Shown one piece after another: positions 24,854 to 32,259 of a stretch of DNA of 64,000 bases. The position numbers and the translations under genes are program-made. This DNA is from Chitinophagales bacterium (GTDB lineage: Bacteria > Bacteroidota > Bacteroidia > Chitinophagales > Saprospiraceae). The notes beneath the pieces are model-generated. The model saw nothing but the letters and a program-made list of their open reading frames with translations, did no database searches and was not told where the DNA came from. Every line of letters starts with the position of its first letter. The first letter of the stretch is position 1. The DNA lies in assembly GCA_017303875.1 (NCBI GenBank), contig JAFLBP010000014.1:100193-164192 (forward strand), written 5' to 3'.

Positions 24854-26053
24854 TCAAAGCACAGAGATACTCCCACTTTGGAGGGATTTTCCGCCCAAAA
24901 ATAATTGATAGTGGTACAGTCCGGCCGGAAATTGTGCCCTCGGCAGCGCGATGCGGGTTTGTGGAGCATCCAGCGGCAGCGATTGGATAAGGCCGCCACT
25001 GAAATTGAAGAGCAACAGCTGTAGCGGCGCCTGCGCTTGTCCGTTTTTTTCCAAAACCAGGTAATCCGAAGCCGGATTGGGGTAAATTTTCAGGAATTGC
25101 GGTGCGCCGTGGGTATGAGGCGCGGCCACTGCGCTTGCCGTACACCATTCGGGAGCTTGCGGGCCGAAGTAATGCATTTGCAGGTATTGTAGCAGCGACA
25201 CCGCTAAGGAGTCGGCGAAGCGTTCCACATTGCTGAGGTTATCGCGTATGCCATTTCGGTTGCATTCAATTTGTACCCCGTCGAGCACCCCGCCGTTGTA
25301 GGAGCCGTAGCGGTTGGTGTTGTAGCCGCCATTGAAATAATCCTCATCGGCATCCGGAAAAGGATCGGCGGGAGAAGGCACGGCCGGATAGCCGCGCTGG
25401 TGCAGGAGCGCGCCTAAGCTCAGCGCGCCGCGCAGCAATTCAGCGTGGCTGAGGTTGTTCGGATTGGCGGCGCTCAGTTTGCGGATACTATTATCTGTCG
25501 GATAAGGCGCCAGGTTGAGTACCGAATCCGGGAGTTGCAGTTCCGTTTTGGTATGCAGGTAACCCAGTTCGAGGCGTTGAATACTGTGGCCGTGGCCATG
25601 CAGGTCGACGTAGAACCCTTTACCGAACGTTTGTCCGATTTGCGTTCGGGCCGTTTCCATAAAGGTGTGGAACTCCGTCCAGGCCTGTTCGGCGTTCGGG
25701 TTGCCGTCGGCTGCTTCTTCGAGGTCGCGGTTGGCATCCAATTTGCGGCGGTGCAGGCGGTTCATCACGAGGTGGGGGTAGCAGCCGCTGCGTTCGTAGA
25801 GGGCTTGCGCTAAGGCGCGGCCCAGCTCCTGCGTATTAAAATCATTGACGTAGGAGCAGCCGCTGCAATCCCGGTCGGGTATACTGGCGGGCGTTTTTTC
25901 TCCGCCATGCGGTGCGGAAAGCAGGAGCGGCAGCGTACCGGGAATGTACTCGATGTATTCATCGGTACCGAAATAGGATTGTCCGGGCGTGTAATTGCCC
26001 TGGGCGCTGAGCTGGCCGGCGAGGGCGAGGAGCAGGAGGAGGTTGATGCGCAT
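24854..26053 (-). CDS. Secreted N-formylglutamate-amidohydrolase-like protein with T9SS domain
   Basis: 399 residues with signal peptide MRINLLLLLALAGQLSAQG. The FGase fold is recognised by PLLLSAPHGGEKTP (residues ~42-54), IPDRD, an N-RLHRRKLDANRD block and VDLHGHGH (~149-156), the histidine/aspartate set that binds the catalytic metal. The last ~80 residues are a T9SS type A domain (FLKIYPNPASDYLV...AGLYHYQLFLGG). FGase relatives are usually cytoplasmic and degrade histidine; an exported version probably has another amide substrate. It converges on the regulator gene (5-bp gap) and is divergent from the second GldN-like gene. Confidence 0.78.
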   Translation of the reverse strand: MRINLLLLLALAGQLSAQGNYTPGQSYFGTDEYIEYIPGTLPLLLSAPHGGEKTPASIPDRDCSGCSYVNDFNTQELGRALAQALYERSGCYPHLVMNRLHRRKLDANRDLEEAADGNPNAEQAWTEFHTFMETARTQIGQTFGKGFYVDLHGHGHSIQRLELGYLHTKTELQLPDSVLNLAPYPTDNSIRKLSAANPNNLSHAELLRGALSLGALLHQRGYPAVPSPADPFPDADEDYFNGGYNTNRYGSYNGGVLDGVQIECNRNGIRDNLSNVERFADSLAVSLLQYLQMHYFGPQAPEWCTASAVAAPHTHGAPQFLKIYPNPASDYLVLEKNGQAQAPLQLLLFNFSGGLIQSLPLDAPQTRIALPRAQFPAGLYHYQLFLGGKSLQSGSISVL

Positions 26054-26119
26054 TGGTTGGGTGGGTTGTTGAAGTGGAGTGGGTAAAGGTAAAGATGGTT
26101 TGCATTTAAATTAAATACA

Positions 26120-27133
26120 ATGAAAGCATGTATTTGCAGCATGGGGAAATGTTGTTTGCTGGTATGGACATTGGGTCTTTTTCCGCATTGGATTTTTGCC
26201 CAGTACGATTCTGTTTTGAACAATCCGGATGTCGTTTGGGCCGCCGAAACAGATATACTATATGTTTTTTCCAAAAAAGCCGACACCTTGAGCTTGTACA
26301 AGGACCCCAGCGAGCCGGCGCCGCATAAAGACAGCGAGTACATGATGCGTCGCCTGTTGCAAACCGCTGCTGCGGGGGACTGGCCAGCCTGGGACATAAA
26401 CGATACTTCCGTGCCAATTAGCAAAGCCGCCGTACAGCAAGTGTTGGGCAGCCGGGATACTTTTTCTGAAGACAGCTCTTTTACTTATCCATTTACAAAT
26501 CCTGCATTATACTATGGTCTGAATGTGCGGCAATTGCTGTATTACAATATTCGGGAGGGTAATTTTTGCACTTGTATTGATGCGATTGCGCCGGTGCTGC
26601 AAATAGCGGATCAGCCCGCCACGCCGCTTTTTTGGCTTAAAATGCCGCCCTGTTGGCAAGATTTCGGGCGTCGCCTGCCGGATGTCAATGATAGCGACTA
26701 TACCTGGGCGACCCGGATTGCGACAAACAGAAACAGCCCGATGCCCGACAGCCTGCCATTTTATAGAAAAAAACTTGAAATTCCTTTGATGCAGCATTTG
26801 CTGGATCGTTTCAAGTCGGACAGTACATTTACCATCGAGCCGATGAATGGCAAGCCCCTGAGCATGGGAGATCGTTATGGTATGGTTGTTAAGCAGGATA
26901 CCATGATCATTTGTTTTCCGGAGCATGATGATGACCCTACAACAAAAGTTGTGTACTGGGTTCTTGAGGCCAAAGACCTGGCCCGGATAGATCTGGATCA
27001 GCGCTGGTACTGGAACGAGCGCCGCAAACGCCTGGAAATTTATACTGTGGGCTTTGCGCCCGCCGTCAGGGTACAAGACAATGAAGGGAATTTCAGGTTT
27101 TACAGGACGTTGTTTTGGAAAAGATACAGGTGA
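26120..27133 (+). CDS. GldN-like protein, paralogue 2
   Basis: 337 residues; ATG at 26120, with a signal peptide through LGLFPHWIFAQ. It is clearly homologous to 2665-3795: same opening (NPDVVWAAETDILYVF), same RQLLYYNIREGNF segment, same PLFWLKMPP and DVNDSDYTWATRI blocks, and the same end (WYWNERRKRLEIYTVGFAPA...LFWKRYR). It differs in two added cysteines (NFCTCIDAIAP) and is ~40 residues shorter, mostly near residues 60-120. No GldK/L/M genes are near. Expected in the periplasm; role unknown beyond the family link to the T9SS ring. Confidence 0.68.
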   Translation: MKACICSMGKCCLLVWTLGLFPHWIFAQYDSVLNNPDVVWAAETDILYVFSKKADTLSLYKDPSEPAPHKDSEYMMRRLLQTAAAGDWPAWDINDTSVPISKAAVQQVLGSRDTFSEDSSFTYPFTNPALYYGLNVRQLLYYNIREGNFCTCIDAIAPVLQIADQPATPLFWLKMPPCWQDFGRRLPDVNDSDYTWATRIATNRNSPMPDSLPFYRKKLEIPLMQHLLDRFKSDSTFTIEPMNGKPLSMGDRYGMVVKQDTMIICFPEHDDDPTTKVVYWVLEAKDLARIDLDQRWYWNERRKRLEIYTVGFAPAVRVQDNEGNFRFYRTLFWKRYR

Positions 27134-27292
27134 GGGCAGGTGGCGCATGCTGTAAATACTTGCCTTGTAGTTTTCCTTGATTTTTCCAAATCCACCTCCT
27201 GCCAAACCGCCTTCCGGGCAAAAGCAAAACCCGCTTTTTACACAGCGCTACCCCCTCAATTGAATAAGTATCTGTTGTTTAAGGCATTCCGG

Positions 27293-27396
27293 AAACATCG
27301 CTTATATTTGTCGCACCCTAACCCCCAACCAAAACACACCCCAAAAAAATCCTTCCCAATCATAAAAAAATCAAGTAAATCCTGATTCCATGGCCG
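27293..27396. repeat. Promoter/leader repeat, copy 1 (before the Roco-TIR gene)
   Basis: About 104 bp that recur almost unchanged (a few substitutions and a 1-nt indel) at 32090-32194. Both copies contain TATATTTG, a C/A-rich leader with two A7-type runs, and end in CCTGATTCCATGGCC, so the start codon of the Roco gene is inside the repeat. Confidence 0.9.
27303..27310 (+). promoter_or_regulatory. TAnnTTTG promoter for the Roco-TIR gene
   Basis: TATATTTG, 79 bp upstream of the ATG at 27390; conserved in repeat copy 2. Confidence 0.6.
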
Positions 27397-30191
27397 ACGC
27401 CCGCGCACTCATCCGCCAAAACATACAACAACACCAAAACGGCCAGGACGCCACTTACCTCGACCTGGGCCGCTGCGGCCTCACCCACCTGCCCCCGGAG
27501 CTGGGGGAATGTGTGTGGTTGGAGACTTTGATTTTGGGTAATGCGTGGAATGAGTATGATTTAGAAAAACAGGAGTGGGGCCAAATAGAAAGCCAAAACA
27601 AAGGTGAGCGCAACCGCATCGCTTCCATTGAAGGGGTAGAAAAACTGGGGAATTTGAAAAAAATGGTGGTGACAGAGAACTATAGAAATAAGGATAACTG
27701 GGAACTAAGTGATTTGGCTCCTTTGGCGGGACTAAGCCAATTACAATCGCTTTTCTGCGACTTCACGCAGATCAGCGATTTGGCCCCTTTGGCCGGACTA
27801 AGCCAATTGCAAGCGCTTTACTGCTCCTACACACAGATCAGCAATTTGGCCCCTTTGGCCGGACTAAGCCAATTGCGATCGCTTAATTGCTCCTCCACGC
27901 AGATCAGCGATTTGGCCCCTTTGGCCGAACTAAGCCAATTGCAAATGCTTTCCTGCTCCTCCACGCAAATCAGCGATTTGGCTTCTTTGGCAAGACTAAT
28001 AAACTTGGAATATCTTGACTGCGACTCCACGCAGATCAGTGACCTGCTACCTATTTTGCCTTTAATCCGCGAAAAAAACATTCCAGCAATTTGGATGGAT
28101 TGGTTTGAGCATTTGTCAGTAAATTATAATTTTGGGTATGAGCCTCCCGCTATTTTAGTTAAAAACAGCCCCCTCACCAACCCACCTATCGAAATTGTAA
28201 AGCAGGGGAATGAAGCAATACTGAACTACTTTGCAGAAAAAGAGCGCAGCGGCACCGAAAAAAGCCTCGAAGCCAAGGTAGTGCTTATCGGTGAAGGGCA
28301 GGCAGGCAAAACCTCCCTGCGCACGCGCCTGCTTCGCCCGGGCACCGCGCTTCCCAACAAAGAAGATCGCACCAAAGGCTTGGACATCGAAATTGAAAAG
28401 TATACCTACGAAATTCCAGGCGGCGAACAGATGCGACTCAATGTGTTTGACTTTGGCGGACAGGATCACTACAAACCACTGCACCACTTTTTTTACTCCA
28501 AAAATACGCTTTACGTCATGGTCAGCCGCAATGGCGATGTGGCCACCAACGACTTTGATTACTGGTTGGATACGGCGCAGTTGTTTGGCGAAAACAGTCC
28601 TCTGCTGCTGGTACACAACCTGTTCGGCGATGTGCGCAGCAGTTTTAACCGTGCCAAATACGAGCGTTTTAGTGACATCATTAAGGACAGCTTAGAGGTA
28701 AACCTGAACGACTTTAAGGATGCCCGCTGGGAGGAAATCAAAAGCCGTATTGAGTATTTTGCCTCGCGCCTGCCCCATGTGCACGAGGAAATACCCAAGT
28801 CCTGGGCCAACATCCGCCGCGCCCTGCTTGCCCGCCGGGAGGAACAGGTGATTGACCTCGAAGAATATTTTGCCCTCTGCGCCCTGCCCGAAAACGGCGG
28901 CATGGACGAGGAACGCGCCCTGCGCTGCTCGGCCTACCTGCACGACATCGGCATCATCCTGCACTACCAACAGGACAGCGAGCTGCGTGAGTACGTCATC
29001 GTGAAAAATGAATGGGCCACCGATGCCGCTTATCGGGTCATAGACGACGCAGAAATCGCGAAACGGCAAGGACTTTTTTACCAAAATACCGACCTGCCGC
29101 GCATTTGGTGCCAGTCTGAATACCGCAAAATGCGCCTGCAATTGCTGCAACTGATGAAGCATTTCCGTCTCTGCTACCCACTTAAAACAGACGGCGAATT
29201 CATCGCACCACAATTGCTGCCCGCCAACCCACCCGAAGGCTATACGTGGCAGCCCAAGCAAGACCTGACCCTATATTTTGAGTATGATTTTATGCCCTTG
29301 GGCCTGATGTCGCAACTCATCGTGGAGTGCCACCTGCTCATCGCCGAGGAGCGCCGCCTCGTCTGGCATGACGGCGCAGTACTCGAACTGCCCGGCGGCG
29401 AGGCCCGCGCCGAAATTCTCCTTCAAAAACGCAACGGCAAACAAACCATCGGTATCCGCGCACAAGGCCGCAAGCGCCGCGACCTGATGACCATTATTGA
29501 CGGCAAAATCGAGGAACTGCACAAGCCATTCGGGGCGGGCTTGAAAGTGGAAAAGAAAATTCCCTGCGTGTGCGCGCGCTGCGAAGCGACAACAGACAAA
29601 TGGTATTTTAATCTGTCGGAATTAGAAAACCGCCTCAAAGCAGGCCGTGAAAAAAAGGATTGCGAATTGTCTTATGAGTCGGTTTCGATTCATGATCTTT
29701 TGGGCAATATTTTCTCAAAAAAAGAGGCCATTGACGAGATAAAAATAAGCGGCGACGCTCCCCGCGCCTTCTTCTCCTACTCCAAAACCGATAAACTTTA
29801 CCTCGACGAGTTCAAGAAACACCTCAAAACATTGCAACGCAGCGGCCAACTCATGCAATGGGACGACAGCAAGATCAAACCCGGCGAGGAGTGGGACAAG
29901 GCCATCAAAACAGAACTGGCGCAGGCAGATATTATCTTCCTGCTGCTAAGTGCGGATTTTTTAGCTACCGACTACATCTGGAATCACGAAATACCCAAAG
30001 CCATGCACCGACACGAGGCGGGCGAAGCCAGGGTCATTCCCATCAAAATCCGCGACTGCAACTGGGAGGCCACCCCCTACGCAAAATTGCAGGCATTACC
30101 CCGAAAATCGGGCCTCATTGGCCCCAATCCCGTCAACGACGCAGCCTGGAAAGCTGTAACAGATGAAATTCGTGCGCTTTTGAAGGGTTAA
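27390..30191 (+). CDS. LRR-Roc-COR-TIR protein (Roco GTPase with TIR effector)
   Basis: 933 residues, cytoplasmic. Residues ~20-230 are leucine-rich repeats, including five 22-residue units (LAPLAGLSQLQ.L.C..TQISD) with near-identical DNA. The Roc GTPase domain follows: P-loop GEGQAGKTSL (301-310) and switch DFGGQ (354-358). A COR-like region spans ~480-700 ('HDIGIILHYQ', 'GLMSQLIVECH'). A CARCEATTDKWYF segment precedes the C-terminal TIR domain (~787-933): FFSYSKTDK, then SADFLATDYIWNHE, where Glu867 sits at the NADase catalytic position. LRR for sensing, a GTPase switch and a NAD-cleaving TIR make an abortive-infection type defence protein plausible (inference). Its promoter is duplicated downstream, and the flanks carry repeats. 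Confidence 0.85.
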   Translation: MADARALIRQNIQQHQNGQDATYLDLGRCGLTHLPPELGECVWLETLILGNAWNEYDLEKQEWGQIESQNKGERNRIASIEGVEKLGNLKKMVVTENYRNKDNWELSDLAPLAGLSQLQSLFCDFTQISDLAPLAGLSQLQALYCSYTQISNLAPLAGLSQLRSLNCSSTQISDLAPLAELSQLQMLSCSSTQISDLASLARLINLEYLDCDSTQISDLLPILPLIREKNIPAIWMDWFEHLSVNYNFGYEPPAILVKNSPLTNPPIEIVKQGNEAILNYFAEKERSGTEKSLEAKVVLIGEGQAGKTSLRTRLLRPGTALPNKEDRTKGLDIEIEKYTYEIPGGEQMRLNVFDFGGQDHYKPLHHFFYSKNTLYVMVSRNGDVATNDFDYWLDTAQLFGENSPLLLVHNLFGDVRSSFNRAKYERFSDIIKDSLEVNLNDFKDARWEEIKSRIEYFASRLPHVHEEIPKSWANIRRALLARREEQVIDLEEYFALCALPENGGMDEERALRCSAYLHDIGIILHYQQDSELREYVIVKNEWATDAAYRVIDDAEIAKRQGLFYQNTDLPRIWCQSEYRKMRLQLLQLMKHFRLCYPLKTDGEFIAPQLLPANPPEGYTWQPKQDLTLYFEYDFMPLGLMSQLIVECHLLIAEERRLVWHDGAVLELPGGEARAEILLQKRNGKQTIGIRAQGRKRRDLMTIIDGKIEELHKPFGAGLKVEKKIPCVCARCEATTDKWYFNLSELENRLKAGREKKDCELSYESVSIHDLLGNIFSKKEAIDEIKISGDAPRAFFSYSKTDKLYLDEFKKHLKTLQRSGQLMQWDDSKIKPGEEWDKAIKTELAQADIIFLLLSADFLATDYIWNHEIPKAMHRHEAGEARVIPIKIRDCNWEATPYAKLQALPRKSGLIGPNPVNDAAWKAVTDEIRALLKG

Positions 30192-30261
30192 GCCACGTTA
30201 ACAGGGCAAAGCACACCCAAAAGTTATTCAAAACAACGGTTCCTTATAACCCCCATTGAAA

Positions 30262-30438
30262 CGCACTTATTTGTCTGACGACAGAAAGTCGTCCGACAAA
30301 GGGTTTTACGTTATCGGACGACTCCCGGTCGTCAGATAACTATTCGGAGCGCACTTATTTGTCTGACGACGAAAAGTCGTCCGACAAAAGGGTTTTACGT
30401 TATCGGACGACTCCCGGTCGTCAGATAACTATTCGGAG
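30262..30438. repeat. Two tandem 88/89-bp units, each with two hairpins
   Basis: Unit 1 is 30262-30349 and unit 2 is 30350-30438; they differ by only a few bases. Each holds hairpin a (TGTCTGACGAC / GTCGTCCGACA, one mismatch) and hairpin b (TTATCGGACGAC / GTCGTCAGATAA, one mismatch), separated by GGGTTTTACG. A partial third unit start (CGCAC) follows. They lie between the convergent Roco and lipoprotein genes and could terminate both, but the four-hairpin tandem structure is more like a REP/BIME element. Confidence 0.85.
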
Positions 30439-30471
30439 CGCACAGACACACTTTTTGGGACAGTATCTATT

Positions 30472-31722
30472 TTATGGCCAAATCTTCCATTGGGCCCGAT
30501 ATCCATATTTAGCACGCCAATGAGTGGAAGCAAGAACTACCTTGGGGTCAAGATGCGATAACTCCTCAAAGCCGTCTATACCGTCAATGTCGCCACATAT
30601 AGTGTGTCCCACGCCAAACGCATTTAATTTCGGCCATTGTTGAACCAGCGAATCTGGAACTTTAGGCATGATGATGGCTTTTAGCTCGTCGGCGGGGCCT
30701 TCGACACGCCAGTATGTTTTGCCGTTATCACCGAAAAGATCGATTTGCAAGGCATCAAAATCGCCCTCGGTACTACAGGTCACATAAGCACTGTTTTGAA
30801 AATTGAGGTTTTTGACCCGAAACGGAATATCCGGAAAAGTATAGTTATTGCCTACAGAAACAGAATTTTCATAATATTTACCGTTCTCGCTATCCAAAGC
30901 TGAAACCCACAAACTTGTAAATGGTACTTGTGCGGGCCGACGGATGCTGAAATGATTCGTAAGTGGATCACTGTTGTCTCTCTCCTTGCTGCCCAAATAC
31001 CCAAATACGGGGTTATTTCCTTCTTTGGTAACGCCGATTACCTCGTAACTCCATCTGGATTTGAATGGAAAACTGAAGTCGGAAGTGGGCCAATCTTGTA
31101 CAAAATCATTAAAATCCAACGTATCGGTAAAGAAATTGTTACTGCCGGTATCTGGTAACCAATAGAATCGGGGATCGGTTTCATTTTTGACTTTCAAAGC
31201 TAAAACAATGCCGCTTCCGCCGCTGAAAGCACTTAATGACACCTTTAGATTTGGAGGGGTAGTAAAAAATGACGCCTTGTCTAAGGAGCCGTAGGAAAAG
31301 TCATCAATTTCGGGCGTGTTTTGGATAATTAAATCTCCGTAAACCCTGAAGGTATTTCTGTGATCAGAGGAAACGTTCAGATATTGTACGAGAGCGTGTT
31401 GTCCAGAGGCAATGTTGGGTATGGTGAGGAGTGCCAAAAAGCCGTCGTCTAACCGGTGCTGTGCAATGGTTAGATAGCATGTGCCCGAAGCGCCGAGGGC
31501 ATCCGTACTAAAATGGTAGTCATGCACTGCCGATGTCGGATAGAACCGCTGCACATCAAGTACCTTTCCACTCGATTCATGAAAAATAACCCAACAATTA
31601 CTGGGAGAACTCGTATTGTACCAAAACTCAGTAAGGATAAACTCAAACTGATCTGTTTTTTTACAAGACGGCATAACAATCAAAGTTGCGCCGATAAAGA
31701 GTAGTTTGAAAAAACGTAGCAT
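30472..31722 (-). CDS. Orphan lipoprotein of unknown function
   Basis: 416 residues from the ATG at 31722 (MLRFFKLLFIGATLIVMPSC), with a clear lipobox ending in Cys20 followed by KKTDQ. The body is beta-rich with no family I recognise: repeated S/T/N-rich strands, a FSGGSGIVLALKVKNETD segment and a C-terminal 'GVGHTICGDIDGIDGFEELSHLDPKV' acidic stretch that might bind calcium. It lies between the hairpin repeats and the second promoter copy, inside the segment bracketed by the 100-bp repeats, so it may have arrived with the Roco gene. Confidence 0.7.
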   Translation of the reverse strand: MLRFFKLLFIGATLIVMPSCKKTDQFEFILTEFWYNTSSPSNCWVIFHESSGKVLDVQRFYPTSAVHDYHFSTDALGASGTCYLTIAQHRLDDGFLALLTIPNIASGQHALVQYLNVSSDHRNTFRVYGDLIIQNTPEIDDFSYGSLDKASFFTTPPNLKVSLSAFSGGSGIVLALKVKNETDPRFYWLPDTGSNNFFTDTLDFNDFVQDWPTSDFSFPFKSRWSYEVIGVTKEGNNPVFGYLGSKERDNSDPLTNHFSIRRPAQVPFTSLWVSALDSENGKYYENSVSVGNNYTFPDIPFRVKNLNFQNSAYVTCSTEGDFDALQIDLFGDNGKTYWRVEGPADELKAIIMPKVPDSLVQQWPKLNAFGVGHTICGDIDGIDGFEELSHLDPKVVLASTHWRAKYGYRAQWKIWP

Positions 31723-31857
31723 AGAATAATTGATTTTGCAATGAATTGTATTCAGAATCGCACTAATGGAAACTTTCATGGTTTCATGTAGTGTTCGCCT
31801 AATCCAAACTGACTAACAAGACTGACACGGTGTGAGAGCATATTTCAGATTGCGACT

Positions 31858-31971
31858 TTAAACTGCATCGGCGATGGGACAGCAAATATACATAAAGCCG
31901 CTTGGTTCGCCAGATACTTCAAACTCGATCTCGTGCAGTACTTTCGGAATGCGTTTCCAGTTAATATTCAT
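31858..31971 (-). CDS. Possible small protein (37 residues)
   Basis: ATG at 31971, stop at 31858-31860. The peptide has a natural-looking composition (start MNINWKRIPKVLHEIEF, end MYICCPIADAV) with two adjacent cysteines. Upstream are a perfect TATCTTTG promoter element (32014-32021, minus strand) and a short hairpin (CAGACT...AGTCTG, 31991-32007) in the leader, which together support expression. It could also be the remnant of a longer gene. I see no other gene in the 538 bp between 31722 and 32260. Confidence 0.35.
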   Translation of the reverse strand: MNINWKRIPKVLHEIEFEVSGEPSGFMYICCPIADAV

Positions 31972-32013
31972 GCCGTGTCAGGTTTAAAAACAGACTTAGG
32001 GAGTCTGTTCGTA

Positions 32014-32021
32014 CAAAGATA
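32014..32021 (-). promoter_or_regulatory. TAnnTTTG promoter before the small ORF
   Basis: Minus strand TATCTTTG, 43 bp upstream of the ATG at 31971. Confidence 0.45.
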
Positions 32022-32089
32022 AGCACAAAATTAATCTGTTGCCATCGCCCGGGGGCTAAATACATATGCTGCTACATGCTTTAGCTCCA

Positions 32090-32194
32090 AAACATCGCTT
32101 ATATTTGTCGCACCCATAAACCCCAAACCAAAACACACCCCAAAAAAATCCTTCCCAACCCTAAAAAAATCAAGCAAATCCTGATTCCATGGCC
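32090..32194. repeat. Promoter/leader repeat, copy 2 (no Roco gene behind it)
   Basis: Near-identical to 27293-27396, including TATATTTG at 32100-32107, the C/A-rich leader and the terminal ATGGCC. After the ATG the sequence diverges at once, so this copy has a start codon but no matching gene. It lies just upstream of the aldehyde dehydrogenase, which has its own promoter. Confidence 0.9.
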
Positions 32195-32221
32195 CCACCC
32201 GCCGCCCCAAAAACAAATCCC

Positions 32222-32229
32222 TACCTTTG
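32222..32229 (+). promoter_or_regulatory. TAnnTTTG promoter for the aldehyde dehydrogenase
   Basis: TACCTTTG, 30 bp before the ATG at 32260. Confidence 0.6.
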
Positions 32230-32259
32230 CCCCTTATTGCGCTCCACACCACCACCAAT

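Noticed and set aside
27140..27385. 81-codon frame after the second GldN-like gene
   Set aside because: It runs through the repeat-encoded promoter and leader of the Roco gene and has a biased K/P/S composition.
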